From positions 62,001 through 126,000 of the forward strand of contig DAIDBD010000053.1 in NCBI GenBank assembly GCA_027310305.1: 64,000 bases of DNA, read 5' to 3'. The notes under the pieces are model-generated. The model worked only from the letters and a program-made list of their open reading frames with translations. It was not told where the DNA came from and did not search any database. Positions 38,114 through 47,710 of this stretch are shown in pieces. Both the position numbers and the translations under genes were made by a program. Every line of letters starts with the position of its first letter. The first letter of the stretch is position 1. This DNA is from Herminiimonas sp. GTDB lineage: Bacteria > Pseudomonadota > Gammaproteobacteria > Burkholderiales > Burkholderiaceae_D.

Positions 38114-38458
38114 GCCGGTTTGAATGAGTTTGTGAGTTGCAGCTTGCCTGAGAAGCACTAACTGTTCCTTGTCGATCAAGCGTTTCCATCAGGAACGAAT
38201 CGCATAACCAATATTGAACAACCTTGCCCGAGCCGGTCTGACTGGCTTTCAGGCCGTCTTGCAAACCCGGAATCATTTACCGCAAGTTGTATTTCTTACT
38301 CACCAAATATTTCAGTTTGATTGAACTACCGGCACGTTTCTGTTTACGCCCTCCATCGACCCTGTTTGCATGTTGCATGCGGTGGGTATGTCGTTTGCTT
38401 ATTAGGGCGTTGTCGCGCCGGTTGCGCCGCCAAGCCAACGAACAACAAGGAGAACTGC
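38114..38458. other. Divergent intergenic region, ABC exporter / carbamoyltransferase
   Basis: About 345 bases between divergent genes, so promoters of both units should lie here. An AAGGAGA at 38448-38454 serves the carbamoyltransferase GTG start. AT-rich DNA at 38280-38330 is a likely promoter location, but no convincing -35/-10 pair could be fixed. Short frames inside are not supported. Confidence 0.5.
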
Positions 38459-40201
38459 GTGCATACATTAGGAATCAACGCTGCTTTTCACGACTGCTCG
38501 GCCTGCCTCGTTTCGGACGGCGTCGTGATTGCCGCCGCCGAGGAAGAACGTTTCACCCGGGTCAAGCATGGCAAAAGGCCGGTTCCCTTTACCGTCTGGC
38601 AACTGCCGTTTCACGCAATCGATTATTGCCTCAAAGAAGCCGGCATCGATCTGCGCGATGTGTCCCATGTCGCGTATTCCTACGATCCGCAGATGCAGCT
38701 TGGCGCCCACGCCGAACAGCAGACAATCCCGTTGCCGCTTGAGCCTTCCCGCACCCCGACCGCATGGCTGTCGCCGTGGGATCCGCTATCGCTTGCCTAC
38801 ATCGTCAATGCGCCGCGTCAACTCGCCGGCGGCGCGCCGCATCATCTGCAAAACCGTTTTCGCGGCGTCCGTCACGACGGCCCCTATCGGTGGCATTTCG
38901 TCGAGCATCATCTGGCGCATGAAGCAAGCGCGTTTCTCGCCGCGCCTTTCGATGAATGCGCGGTGCTTGCAATGGATGGCCGCGGCGAGCATCCCACCAC
39001 CAGCTACGGCCTGTATCAGAATGGCGAGTACCGCCGGTTGAAACAGGTCAATCTGCCGCATTCGCTGGGCCTGCTGTATGAAGCGATCACCGACCATCTC
39101 GGCTTTCTGCGCTCTTCCGATGAATACAAGGTCATGGCGCTGGCCTCGTTCGGCAAACCGGTTTTTGCATCGGCGTTGCGCGACGTGGTGCAATATCGCG
39201 GCAAGGGCGATTACACGGTTGCATCCGTCGACTGGACCGAACTGTTCGGCCCGGCGCGCCGGCGCGGCGCACCGCTGGAGCAATCGCATATGGATGCCGC
39301 TCATTCGCTGCAGGTCGTGCTGGAAGAAACCGTCGCGCGGATGGTGGACTGGCTGCATCAGGAAACCGGCTCGAAAAACCTATGCATGGCGGGCGGCGTC
39401 GCGCTGAACTGCGTGATGAATGCGAAGATTCGCGACAACGGGCCTTTTTCCAAAGTATGGGTACAGCCGGCGGCCGGTGATTCCGGCACGTCGCTGGGCG
39501 CGGCGCTGTGGATCGATTCGCAGCAGCGCGCCGACAAGCGTCGTTACTGGAACATGGATCATGTTTTCCTTGGCCCGGCCTACGGCGATCGCGAGATTGA
39601 AGAATTTTTGCGGCAGGCGAAACTGCCCTATCGGCGCGCCGAAAACATTGCGGAAGAAACCGCGGCGCTGCTTGCGCAAAACAAGGTCATCGGCTGGTTC
39701 CAGGGGCGCATGGAATACGGACCGCGCTCGCTCGGCGCCCGTTCGATTCTGGCTTCTCCGATCGATCCTGCGATGCAAGGCCATCTGAACCAGATCAAGG
39801 ACCGGGAAGATTTCCGGCCGGTCGCGCCGGTCGTGCTCGAAGAAGAAGCGGCGAACTGGTTCGTCGATGGCGACGTGTCGCCGTTCATGGTATTTGTATA
39901 TGACGTGCGGCCCGACAAGATGGACCGTATTCCGGCGGTGCGCCATGTGGACGGCACCGCGCGCGTGCAAACCATCAATCGCTCGCAAAACCCGGCGTAC
40001 TACGATTTGCTGCAGGCTTTCGGCCGGCGCACCGGCGTGCCGGTGCTGGTCAACACATCGTTCAATACCCGCGGCGAACCGATCGTCTGCACGCCGCGCG
40101 ATGCGATTGAATCGTTTTGCACGACGCCGCTCGATGCGCTGGCGATCGGCTCGTTCCTGCTGGAAAAACCGTCGCTCACGATCGGGCAGGGCAGGCAATG
40201 A
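38459..40201 (+). CDS. NodU/CmcH-family carbamoyltransferase
   Basis: A 580-residue enzyme, starting with GTG just after AAGGAGA; the protein begins HTLGINAAFHDCSACLVSDG, the exact family N-terminus. The Kae1-like domain has AAEEERFTRVKHGKRPVP and the metal-binding HHLAHEASAF, MDGRGEHPTTSYG; the C-terminal domain has GRMEYGPRSLGARSILASP, REDFRPVAPVVLEE and PVLVNTSFNTRGEPIVCTP. Members transfer carbamoyl from carbamoyl phosphate to sugar hydroxyls (nodulation factors, antibiotics). Here it heads an operon with a heptosyltransferase-like GT9 and a UDP-glucuronate decarboxylase, pointing to a carbamoylated glycan. Confidence 0.95.
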   Translation: MHTLGINAAFHDCSACLVSDGVVIAAAEEERFTRVKHGKRPVPFTVWQLPFHAIDYCLKEAGIDLRDVSHVAYSYDPQMQLGAHAEQQTIPLPLEPSRTPTAWLSPWDPLSLAYIVNAPRQLAGGAPHHLQNRFRGVRHDGPYRWHFVEHHLAHEASAFLAAPFDECAVLAMDGRGEHPTTSYGLYQNGEYRRLKQVNLPHSLGLLYEAITDHLGFLRSSDEYKVMALASFGKPVFASALRDVVQYRGKGDYTVASVDWTELFGPARRRGAPLEQSHMDAAHSLQVVLEETVARMVDWLHQETGSKNLCMAGGVALNCVMNAKIRDNGPFSKVWVQPAAGDSGTSLGAALWIDSQQRADKRRYWNMDHVFLGPAYGDREIEEFLRQAKLPYRRAENIAEETAALLAQNKVIGWFQGRMEYGPRSLGARSILASPIDPAMQGHLNQIKDREDFRPVAPVVLEEEAANWFVDGDVSPFMVFVYDVRPDKMDRIPAVRHVDGTARVQTINRSQNPAYYDLLQAFGRRTGVPVLVNTSFNTRGEPIVCTPRDAIESFCTTPLDALAIGSFLLEKPSLTIGQGRQ

Positions 40202-41376
40202 TCGCTATTCATCCGCTCCGCAATCCGGTCGAACGCCTCGATTTCGCAGCGCTGCGCAGCATTGCCGTATTTCGCGCGTTGCAGCTCGGCGATCTGCTGT
40301 GCGTGGTGCCGGCGCTGCGCGCACTGCGGGCGGCAGCGCCCCATGCGAAGATCACATTGATCGGATTGCCGTGGGCCGCGAGTTTCGTCGAGCGCTTCAG
40401 CAAATATGTGGACCGGTACATGGCGTTCCCCGGCTTTCCGGGCTTGCCTGAAACGACGCCGGAACTCGGCAGAATTCCGGATTTTTTTGCCTCGGCGCAA
40501 CGACAGGAATTCGAGCTCGCGATCCAGTTGCATGGCAGCGGCGCATTGACCAATCCGATCACGACCGCCCTCGGCGCAACCCGCAATGCGGGTTTTTATC
40601 TGCCGGGCCGGTATTGTCCGGACCCGCCTTGTTTCGCGTCATGGTCGGAGAGCGAACACGAAGTGCTGCGCGCGCTGCGGTTGATGAATTTTCTCGGCAT
40701 AAAGACGCAAGGCGAGGCGCTGGAGTTTCCGCTGCATGACGCCGATTACCGGGCGCTGCGCAGCGTCGAAGAAACGCTGCCAGCAGCGGCAAGCTATGCA
40801 TGCATCCATCCTGGCGCGCGCCTGCCGTCGCGGCGCTGGCCGCCGCAGCGCTTCGCGCAAGTCGCGGACGGTCTTGCGGCGCAGGGACTGCGCATCGTCG
40901 TAACCGGTTCCGGACAGGAACGCGGCATCACGCAAGCGGTCTTGGCATCGATGCGCGCGCCGGCAATCGACATGACCGGCCGCACCGATCTGGGTGCGCT
41001 GGCCGCGCTGATCGCGCATGCCCGCCTGGTGGTCTGCAACGACACCGGCATCTCCCACGTCGCGGCGGGCGTGGCGACGCCGAGCGTGATCGTCTGCTCC
41101 GGCGCCGACCCCGCCCGCTGGGCGCCGCTGGACCGGCGGCGCCATCGCCTGCTCTACGCGGATGTCGCGTGCCGCCCGTGCGCGCACGCGATTTGTCCGA
41201 TCGGCCATCCATGCGCTGAAAACGTGAGCGCAGCGCGGGTGCTCGCGGAAGCAACCGCGCTAGTCGCCGAAACCATGCCACGGCCATCGACATGGCGCGA
41301 TGGGCATTCATCCGCGCCGCGCGCTGCCCGATTTCCCCATGACGCCCATCCCGACTACAGGAGAACCGATCCATGA
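40198..41376 (+). CDS. GT9-family glycosyltransferase (heptosyltransferase-like)
   Basis: A 392-residue GT9 enzyme. [29 protein letters not shown] and ITLIGLPWA build the N-terminal fold; [32 protein letters not shown] and [23 protein letters not shown] form the donor site, and the Cys-rich [17 protein letters not shown] segment parallels the one in the other GT9 of the window. The ATG overlaps the carbamoyltransferase stop by four bases and its own stop overlaps the next ATG by four (ATGA twice), so the three proteins are translationally coupled. The C-terminal 30 residues are low-complexity and polar. Confidence 0.9.
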   Translation: MIAIHPLRNPVERLDFAALRSIAVFRALQLGDLLCVVPALRALRAAAPHAKITLIGLPWAASFVERFSKYVDRYMAFPGFPGLPETTPELGRIPDFFASAQRQEFELAIQLHGSGALTNPITTALGATRNAGFYLPGRYCPDPPCFASWSESEHEVLRALRLMNFLGIKTQGEALEFPLHDADYRALRSVEETLPAAASYACIHPGARLPSRRWPPQRFAQVADGLAAQGLRIVVTGSGQERGITQAVLASMRAPAIDMTGRTDLGALAALIAHARLVVCNDTGISHVAAGVATPSVIVCSGADPARWAPLDRRRHRLLYADVACRPCAHAICPIGHPCAENVSAARVLAEATALVAETMPRPSTWRDGHSSAPRAARFPHDAHPDYRRTDP

Positions 41377-42401
41377 AAGAACTGCATTGCAAGCGCATTC
41401 TGGTGACCGGCGGCGCCGGTTTTCTCGGTTCTCATTTATGCGAATTTCTGGTGGATCAGGGGCACGACGTTCTGTGCGCGGATAATTTTTACACCGGCAG
41501 CAAGCGCAATATCGCGCATCTGTTCGGCCATCCGCATTTTGAATTGCTGCGGCACGACATCACGTTCCCGCTGTATGTGGAAGTGGATGAAATCTACAAC
41601 CTCGCCTGCCCGGCTTCGCCGGTGCACTACCAGTTCGATCCGGTCCAGACCACGAAAACCAGCGTGCACGGCGCGATCAACATGCTGGGACTGGCAAAGA
41701 GAGTGAAGGCGAAAATCCTGCAGGCATCCACCAGCGAAGTGTACGGCGACCCGGAAGTGCATCCGCAGACCGAGGGTTACTGGGGCCACGTCAATCCGAT
41801 CGGGCTGCGCTCCTGCTACGACGAAGGCAAACGCTGCGCCGAAACGCTGTTCATGGATTACCGGCGCCAGCACGGCATGCCGGTCAAGATCGCGCGCATT
41901 TTCAATACCTATGGTCCGCGCATGCACCCCAATGACGGCCGCGTGGTGTCGAACTTCATCATGCAGGCGCTCGACCACCAGCCGATCACCATTTTCGGCG
42001 ACGGCCGGCAAACCAGGTCGTTCTGTTACGTGGACGACCTGATCGATGGCTTGCACCGGCTGATGCAAAGCCCCGATGATTTTTGCGGCCCGGTCAATCT
42101 GGGCAACCCGGTCGAATTCACGATGCTCGAACTCGCGGAAAAAGTGATCGAATTGACCGGTTCGCATGCGCCGATCGCATTCATGCCGCTGCCAAGCGAC
42201 GACCCATTGCGCCGCAAGCCCGATATCGCACTGGCCAGGAATTTCCTTGGATGGGAACCGAAAATCGGCCTCGCCGAAGGGCTGGAGAGAACGATCACTT
42301 ACTTCAGGGAGCTTCGGCTCGAAATGGGCAACGACGAATACGGCATCGCGCCTGCCGCGCGGAATGCATCCGCCGAACCGGTGCGTGCCCATATTCATTG
42401 A
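41373..42401 (+). CDS. UDP-glucuronate decarboxylase / NAD-dependent sugar epimerase (UXS-like)
   Basis: A 342-residue extended [13 protein letters not shown] at 13-22 is the NAD site, [19 protein letters not shown] is the UXS hallmark, and the catalytic Y149 and K153 sit in [26 protein letters not shown] and [18 protein letters not shown] are further UXS blocks. It would turn UDP-glucuronate into UDP-xylose (or a related sugar), supplying a donor for the glycosyltransferases of the cluster. Last gene in the coupled carbamoyltransferase operon. Confidence 0.93.
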   Translation: MKELHCKRILVTGGAGFLGSHLCEFLVDQGHDVLCADNFYTGSKRNIAHLFGHPHFELLRHDITFPLYVEVDEIYNLACPASPVHYQFDPVQTTKTSVHGAINMLGLAKRVKAKILQASTSEVYGDPEVHPQTEGYWGHVNPIGLRSCYDEGKRCAETLFMDYRRQHGMPVKIARIFNTYGPRMHPNDGRVVSNFIMQALDHQPITIFGDGRQTRSFCYVDDLIDGLHRLMQSPDDFCGPVNLGNPVEFTMLELAEKVIELTGSHAPIAFMPLPSDDPLRRKPDIALARNFLGWEPKIGLAEGLERTITYFRELRLEMGNDEYGIAPAARNASAEPVRAHIH

Positions 42402-42418
42402 AGGAATCCGCCACGGAA

Positions 42419-42595
42419 CTATCCGCCGCCGATTCCTTCCGTCACTTTGCCGGTTCCGCCGCAGTTCGGGCATTTGCTGCCGTCTTTCGCTTTCCCGCTG
42501 CCGTTGCAGACATCGCAGATATCTTCACCGGTGCCGGGTGTGCCCGGCGCCGCATCGTCGCCGGGATTTGTTGGAGTATTCGGGGGCATGTTCAT
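42419..42595 (-). CDS. Tiny zinc-finger protein with DnaJ-type CxxCxGxG repeats
   Basis: A 58-residue protein read on the minus strand. After a Pro/Asn/Gly-rich, probably flexible first half (MNMPPNTPTNPGDDAAPG) it contains two knuckles, CDVCNGSGKA (C27, C30) and CPNCGGTGKV (C42, C45), the pattern of half a DnaJ cysteine-rich zinc domain binding one zinc. An AGAGGA stands before the ATG. It is tail-to-tail with the UDP-glucuronate decarboxylase gene and unrelated to the downstream GGDEF-EAL gene by strand spacing (94 bases). Possible protein-folding or zinc role; function unknown. Confidence 0.82.
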   Translation of the reverse strand: MNMPPNTPTNPGDDAAPGTPGTGEDICDVCNGSGKAKDGSKCPNCGGTGKVTEGIGGG

Positions 42596-42689
42596 GTTGA
42601 ATCCTCTTGATTGATACCGATTTTCATCCTGGCGCCGTCGTTTCAGCTTGGGCCCTTTCGTTTGCCTGCGTCGAGACAGCGCAAATCAC

Positions 42690-45398
42690 TCAATCCGCAA
42701 ACGCCGGCGCCAGCGATCGCTTGCGCATCAATGCCGACATTTCACTTGCCGGCACCGGCCTTGAAATAAAAAATCCCTGGATTTCATCGCACGAAAGCGC
42801 CTGCAGCATCTTGAATTGGCTCAGCGTCTCGACGCCCTCCGCCACCACCCTCATTCCCAGCGCATGCGCCATCGACACAATCGCCCGGAAGAAAATTTCG
42901 CCCTCCTCCGTCCGGTCCAGCTCCGCGGTAAATGCCTGGTCCACTTTGAGCAGATCCATATTCAGCCGCTGCAATTGCGAAAGCGATGAATAGCCGGTGC
43001 CGAAATCGTCGATCAGCAGTTTGATGCCGGACTGCCGCAACGCCGCTAATTGCGCATCGACTTCGACCTGCTCTCCCATCATCGACGATTCGGTGATTTC
43101 AAGCTCCACCAGCGCCGGATCGAGATCGTGGCGTGCAATGGAAGAGTCGAAGTGCTGCCTCACATCGCCTTGATTGAACTGGCGCGCGGAGACATTGATC
43201 GATACCGGCACCAGGTGCAACTGCTCCAGTTTCCAGCGCGCCATCTGCGCACAGGCTTTTTCCATGACCAGCTCGCCGAGTTTCACGATGATTCCCGTGC
43301 TTTCCGCCAGCAGGATGAATTCCATCGGTTCCAGCAGTCCGCGCTGCGGATGAGCCCACCGCACCAGCGCCTCCATGCTGCGCAACTCGCAAGTGACGGC
43401 ATCGACACGAGGCTGGTAATGAAGCACGAACTGGTCTTGCTCCACCGCTTCCAGCAAGGCCTGTTCAATCTCGTATCTCGCCCGCAGCTTGTAATCGAGC
43501 TCGGGTTCGTAGAATTTGTAACGCGCCTTGTTGCCGGTTTTGCAGGCATACATCGCCATGTCCGCATTTTTCAGCAGCGCCTCGACATTGTCGCCATCGC
43601 CAGGAAATAGGCTGATGCCGATCGATGCCTTGACCGATTTTTTTCCCGGCGACAGCTTGAAGGGTTCGATGAAGATATCGGCGATGCGGTCGGCCACGTC
43701 CGCCGCATCTTCCCTGCTGACGATCGGTTCGAGGATCACTACGAATTCATCTCCGCCAAGGCGCACGACATTGTCGGTAGGACGCAATGCCGCTTTCAGA
43801 CGCAGCGCAACCGCATGCAGCAATTCATCCCCGACCGCATGGCCCCATGTATCGTTGATGCTTTTGAACTTGTTCAGATCCATGAATAGCAGCGCAAGCA
43901 TTGTATTGTTTTGCGCCGCCAGCTTCAGTATCTCCGGCAGGGAATGCATCAGCCAATAGCGATTGGGAAGGCGGGTCAGCGCGTCTTCGTTGGCCATCTG
44001 CGACAGCGCGCGCTCATGCGCCTTGGTATGGGAGATATCGCGTATCGTCACGGCCAGTCCGGATCCGGAACGGACCAGCCTGCGATGTATCCAGGCAGCC
44101 TGCATCAAGCTATCGGGGCCGACAGGGAAATCGCCATCGTGGAATCCGGATTGCATTGCTTCGCGATAGACGTCCATGATCGCTTCGAATTCGCCGGGCG
44201 ACAACAGATCGGAAAATTTCGAGCCGATCAGCTGTGCTCTTGTGCGCTGATAAAGAACGGCGCCGTGTTCATTGCTGTCTTCAACGACAAAATCGACGAT
44301 GCGATTTCGATCGTATGCATCATGGATCGGGCGCACCCTGAAGAAGCCTTCTTCGCCGCTTTCAGTGGCCAATCGGTAGGAATCCCTGATCTCATCGGTC
44401 TGGCGCTTTCTCCAGGCCAGCCGCATCGATAACGCACTGCCGGTCAAGCCAAAAAGAAGAAAGAAAATACTGCCTATAATCGCGCCCTGCCTGTAATTGC
44501 GCCATGCTGTCTGATGCGATGCCAGCACTTCTTCCTCGGCCAGTCCGGCCAGTACGATCAACGGATAATTCGTCAGGGCCTTCCATCCGACAAACCGTGT
44601 TTTGTTATCGGTAAACCACTGATCGCCTTCAAGTAAAACAGTGCCGCCGGAAGCGTCGAACTGAGGAATTTTTCGCAGCACCGGCATGATTTCACTACCG
44701 GTACCATCGCCTATTTTCGTCATGCGCAGCACATTATCCTTACCCACGATTGCAAGCAATCCGAGCTTGCCCATGCCGGCGGCGCCAGAGATGGTCGCCA
44801 ATGCGGCAATTTCCACGGAAACCAGCACAACGCCGTTGAACGAACCGTCATGCGTATCCAGCCTGCGCGTGAATTGAATGACAGGGATCCCTGAAGTCTG
44901 GCTGGGTTCGGGCTTTCCTATATGAAGATCATGCGACTTGTTCGCCCGATGAAACAGGAAATAATCGGTGTTGTCGGCCGGTAGAACAGACCTGATTGAA
45001 ATGGTGTTGGTAACCGGCTTTCCATGGCGGTCAATGACAGCGACAAAGTTAAACAAAGACGTCGGCAAGAAGCCGATTTGCAACAGTTCTTCAAGCTTGA
45101 CGCGTCCGCTTTCTTCACGCAGCTCATATTGAATATATCGGGTAATCTGATCGACTTGTTCAATGGCGCCGGATAAATGATGCTCATAATTTTGCGCAAT
45201 CGAAGCGGCGTCTTTTAGCGCAGTTGCGTTGAGCGCGGCTTTATCCGCCTCTATTTTTTCCGACGTCAGATGCCAAAGAAAAGCGATTGCAATAATGCAC
45301 AGCACAGGCCATAGGCTGATAAACATCATGCTGTCCCGCAGGAATGCATATTGCCTACCCGAGCGCAACAAATGGCCTTTGCCCTTCGCATCAATCAT
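42690..45398 (-). CDS. Membrane GGDEF-EAL protein with periplasmic sensor
   Basis: About 902 residues from ATG 45398 (a further in-frame ATG exists at 45434). Two spans bracket a periplasmic Cache-like region of about 260 residues; a PAS-like stretch follows, then a diguanylate cyclase domain with intact RLGGDEFVV and an inhibitory RxxD site (RPTD) five residues before it, then a phosphodiesterase domain with EALVRW, NVSARQF, ELEITES, DDFGTGYSSL and VAEGVET. Both enzymatic halves therefore look catalytically competent, so the protein may switch between making and degrading cyclic di-GMP. A PilZ-domain gene lies 3 kb away. Confidence 0.94.
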   Translation of the reverse strand: MIDAKGKGHLLRSGRQYAFLRDSMMFISLWPVLCIIAIAFLWHLTSEKIEADKAALNATALKDAASIAQNYEHHLSGAIEQVDQITRYIQYELREESGRVKLEELLQIGFLPTSLFNFVAVIDRHGKPVTNTISIRSVLPADNTDYFLFHRANKSHDLHIGKPEPSQTSGIPVIQFTRRLDTHDGSFNGVVLVSVEIAALATISGAAGMGKLGLLAIVGKDNVLRMTKIGDGTGSEIMPVLRKIPQFDASGGTVLLEGDQWFTDNKTRFVGWKALTNYPLIVLAGLAEEEVLASHQTAWRNYRQGAIIGSIFFLLFGLTGSALSMRLAWRKRQTDEIRDSYRLATESGEEGFFRVRPIHDAYDRNRIVDFVVEDSNEHGAVLYQRTRAQLIGSKFSDLLSPGEFEAIMDVYREAMQSGFHDGDFPVGPDSLMQAAWIHRRLVRSGSGLAVTIRDISHTKAHERALSQMANEDALTRLPNRYWLMHSLPEILKLAAQNNTMLALLFMDLNKFKSINDTWGHAVGDELLHAVALRLKAALRPTDNVVRLGGDEFVVILEPIVSREDAADVADRIADIFIEPFKLSPGKKSVKASIGISLFPGDGDNVEALLKNADMAMYACKTGNKARYKFYEPELDYKLRARYEIEQALLEAVEQDQFVLHYQPRVDAVTCELRSMEALVRWAHPQRGLLEPMEFILLAESTGIIVKLGELVMEKACAQMARWKLEQLHLVPVSINVSARQFNQGDVRQHFDSSIARHDLDPALVELEITESSMMGEQVEVDAQLAALRQSGIKLLIDDFGTGYSSLSQLQRLNMDLLKVDQAFTAELDRTEEGEIFFRAIVSMAHALGMRVVAEGVETLSQFKMLQALSCDEIQGFFISRPVPASEMSALMRKRSLAPAFAD

Positions 45399-45714
45399 TG
45401 CATTCCATCCAGGCAGAACCTGACAAACAGGCATCAGCTTCAACTACAAATTAAAATCATTTAAAAGGCTTTGATCTGTTGCTATCGCTAGCCGTTAAAT
45501 GTTTAATTTTAAGCAGATATAATGCAAGTGAAGTTGCGAATACGCAAAGATGCTATTCGGAAAACGCTTTTACATGGCGCTATTCGTCGCATGTTCATAC
45601 TGCTCATTTGATGGCAGACGAAATGCTGCAATGCGCCCCAAAGCAGCCGGCAGCGGCCATACACGCATACGGAAACCGCTCTATAGATACCAGAATTTTC
45701 TAGTTGGAGACAAT
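45399..45714. other. Divergent intergenic region with a candidate promoter
   Basis: About 315 bases, AT-rich in 45440-45540. A plus-strand TATAAT at 45518-45523 with a TTAAAT 17 bases upstream (45495-45500) is a moderate match to a sigma-70 promoter for the downstream hypothetical gene, leaving a long leader of about 190 bases. GGAGA at 45706-45710 is the ribosome site. No other element recognised. Confidence 0.4.
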
Positions 45715-46134
45715 ATGGATCCCATTCCTTTCGAGAAGGTTTCATTGGAAGAAGCCAAAGCTGCGCTTGATGGCAATCCTGCTCTTGCGCCATCCTCGTC
45801 CGTAAAAAACTGGGTGCTTTTGCGCGAAGCCATTGGTCCGAACAACTCCGAGTTAACGGAACAGGCGTGGCAATGGCTTGATCGGCTTCCGAAGGAAATC
45901 CAGCCCGGAGGGCTTGTGCAACGATTCCCGCGCATTACAAACAAGCTGGCGGAATTATGGTCAAAACCGCTCTATTGCGAAAAATATCTGGATGCGCTGA
46001 TGCTGGATCACAGGGGAAGCCGAAAAGGATTTTCGCCCGACGTAGCGAAGGAAATCGCCGATCTGAAAATTCATTTCATGAACCATGTCCTGGTACGGCA
46101 TTTCGGTGCATGGGGCGAACGTATCGGGGGGTAA
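45715..46134 (+). CDS. Conserved-type hypothetical protein
   Basis: A 139-residue soluble protein, starting MDPIPFEKVSLEEAKAALDG with GGAGA five bases before the ATG. It is mostly helical, with a central Trp/Leu-rich part (WQWLDRLPKEIQPGGLVQRFPRITNKLAELW) and a C-terminal helix ending HVLVRHFGAWGERIGG. No catalytic motif, signal peptide or membrane segment is seen. The sequence ending in a soluble helix bundle suggests a cytosolic protein common in Burkholderiales (inference). It is convergent with the ankyrin gene, six bases apart. Confidence 0.8.
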   Translation: MDPIPFEKVSLEEAKAALDGNPALAPSSSVKNWVLLREAIGPNNSELTEQAWQWLDRLPKEIQPGGLVQRFPRITNKLAELWSKPLYCEKYLDALMLDHRGSRKGFSPDVAKEIADLKIHFMNHVLVRHFGAWGERIGG

Positions 46135-46140
46135 AAGCGA

Positions 46141-46848
46141 TTAAAGCTTTCCGGCCTTTTTCAGCCGGTACGTCAAACCGTCCACAATATCCTGATGCTC
46201 GGCCTGTCTGGCAAAGTCGATTGCTGTCATGCCGATATCGTTCTTCAGCGTCGCATCGGCTCCTTCATCCAGCAATAGCTTGACTGTAAAGATATGTCCG
46301 CCTCGCGCAGCCATCATGATCGGCGTGGTCTTGTTGGGGGATTCGGCATCGATGTAGGCCGACTTATCCAGCAGCAGCTGCACAATTTCATTGTTGCCGG
46401 CCGTTGCCGCGTAATGCAAGGCGGTCCAGCCCGGCCGATTCACTTCGACCCCTTTCGCCAGTAGCGCCTCGACCGCCGGTTTATTGCCTTTGTAGGCGGC
46501 AATCATCAGTGCCGTATCGCCATTACGCGCCGTGGCTTCCGGATTGATGCCGCGAGCACGAAGCAGCGCATTGAAAACCTGCATTGAGCCTTCGCGCAAC
46601 GCCAGAATCAGGCCCGTATCGCCGCGCTCCGGTTCGATCAGATTGGGATCAAGGCCGCGTTGCAGCAATGATTTGATCTCGACGGCATCATCCAGTTTGA
46701 CCGATTTGAAAAAATCTTCATACGCTCCGGCATATGCCATCGACGGCATTAAAGCTGTCATCGCCATGGCGGCCAGCATGCTCATGAAATTTCTGCGAAA
46801 CGTGAAAAAGGTCAGGCTTGACCTTATATTTTTCTTAATGTTTAACAT
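46141..46848 (-). CDS. Exported ankyrin-repeat protein
   Basis: A 235-residue protein with an N-terminal signal (hydrophobic MSMLAAMAMTALMPSMAYA, after a basic arm) and about five ankyrin repeats from residue 50 on, for example RGDTGLILALREGSMQVFNALLRARGINPEAT, NGDTALMIAAYKGNKPAVEALLAKG, GWTALHYAATAGNNEIVQLLLDK and TTPIMMAARGGHIFTVKLLLDEG. Such repeats mediate protein contacts in the periplasm. It follows tatD by seven bases on the same strand, the order expected for the betaproteobacterial tmk-holB-pilZ-tatD-ankyrin series. The inner ATG at M22 is an alternative start. Confidence 0.92.
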   Translation of the reverse strand: MLNIKKNIRSSLTFFTFRRNFMSMLAAMAMTALMPSMAYAGAYEDFFKSVKLDDAVEIKSLLQRGLDPNLIEPERGDTGLILALREGSMQVFNALLRARGINPEATARNGDTALMIAAYKGNKPAVEALLAKGVEVNRPGWTALHYAATAGNNEIVQLLLDKSAYIDAESPNKTTPIMMAARGGHIFTVKLLLDEGADATLKNDIGMTAIDFARQAEHQDIVDGLTYRLKKAGKL

Positions 46849-46855
46849 GATAATA

Positions 46856-47635
46856 TCAGCGTACTATGTTGAATAATTTGAAAAAATTATCTGTCGTCTG
46901 CAGCGCAATCTGATCTGCAGGAATGCCTTTCAGCTTCGCCAGAAATTCTCCAACATGTTTGACAAAACCCGGCTCATTCATTTTGCCCCGATGCGGCACT
47001 GGCGCAAGATACGGTGAATCGGTTTCAATCAGCATGCGCTCGAGCGGCACCGCGAGCGCAACCGCCTGCAAATCTTTGGCGCTCTTGAACGTCACGATCC
47101 CGGAAAAAGAAATGTAGAAACCCATTGCGATCGCCGCCCGCGCAACTTCCAGCGACTCGGTGAAGCAATGCATCACGCCGCCCGCTCCGCCGGCATCCGT
47201 TCCGGCGCCTTCTTCACGCATGATCCGGATCGTATCTTCGGATGCCGCACGGGTGTGGATGATCAATGGCTTGCCGGTCATGCGGGATGCGCGGATATGC
47301 GTGCGAAAACGTTCGCGCTGCCATTCCAGATCGCCCTGCAATCGAAAATAATCCAGTCCGGTTTCGCCGATTGCGATGATTTTCGGATGATCCGATAGCC
47401 GTACCAACTCTTCGACGGCCGGCTCCGGCGTCCCTTCGTAATCGGGATGGACGCCTACAGATGCATAGACATGCGGATATTTTTCCGCCATCTCAAGAAT
47501 TTGCGGAAAATCCGGCAAATCGACCGATACGCATAGCGCATGACTGACCTGGTTATCGGCCATCTTGCCGAAAATCTCCGGCAATCTAGCGGCCAGTTCG
47601 GGGAAATTGATGTGGCAATGAGAATCGATGTACAT
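46856..47635 (-). CDS. tatD: TatD-family metal-dependent hydrolase/DNase
   Basis: A 259-residue TIM-barrel hydrolase. MYIDSHCHINFP has the first metal-binding HxH, IGETGLDYFR the metal-bridging Glu region, LIIHTRAA and VMHCFTES the later histidines, and LIETDSPYLAPVPHRGKMNEP the closing metal Asp motif. Members act as 3'-5' exonucleases or D-aminoacyl hydrolases. The start MYIDSHCH at 47635 fits the family better than the frame's ATG three codons upstream. It follows the GNAT gene on the same strand by 75 bases. Confidence 0.93.
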   Translation of the reverse strand: MYIDSHCHINFPELAARLPEIFGKMADNQVSHALCVSVDLPDFPQILEMAEKYPHVYASVGVHPDYEGTPEPAVEELVRLSDHPKIIAIGETGLDYFRLQGDLEWQRERFRTHIRASRMTGKPLIIHTRAASEDTIRIMREEGAGTDAGGAGGVMHCFTESLEVARAAIAMGFYISFSGIVTFKSAKDLQAVALAVPLERMLIETDSPYLAPVPHRGKMNEPGFVKHVGEFLAKLKGIPADQIALQTTDNFFKLFNIVR

Positions 47636-47710
47636 GAGATGCATTGTACGCCGTCGAGCGATTTTTGATGGTTGAAGGCGGCCCGCGACAGGCGGCTTCC
47701 AGGCATGGAA

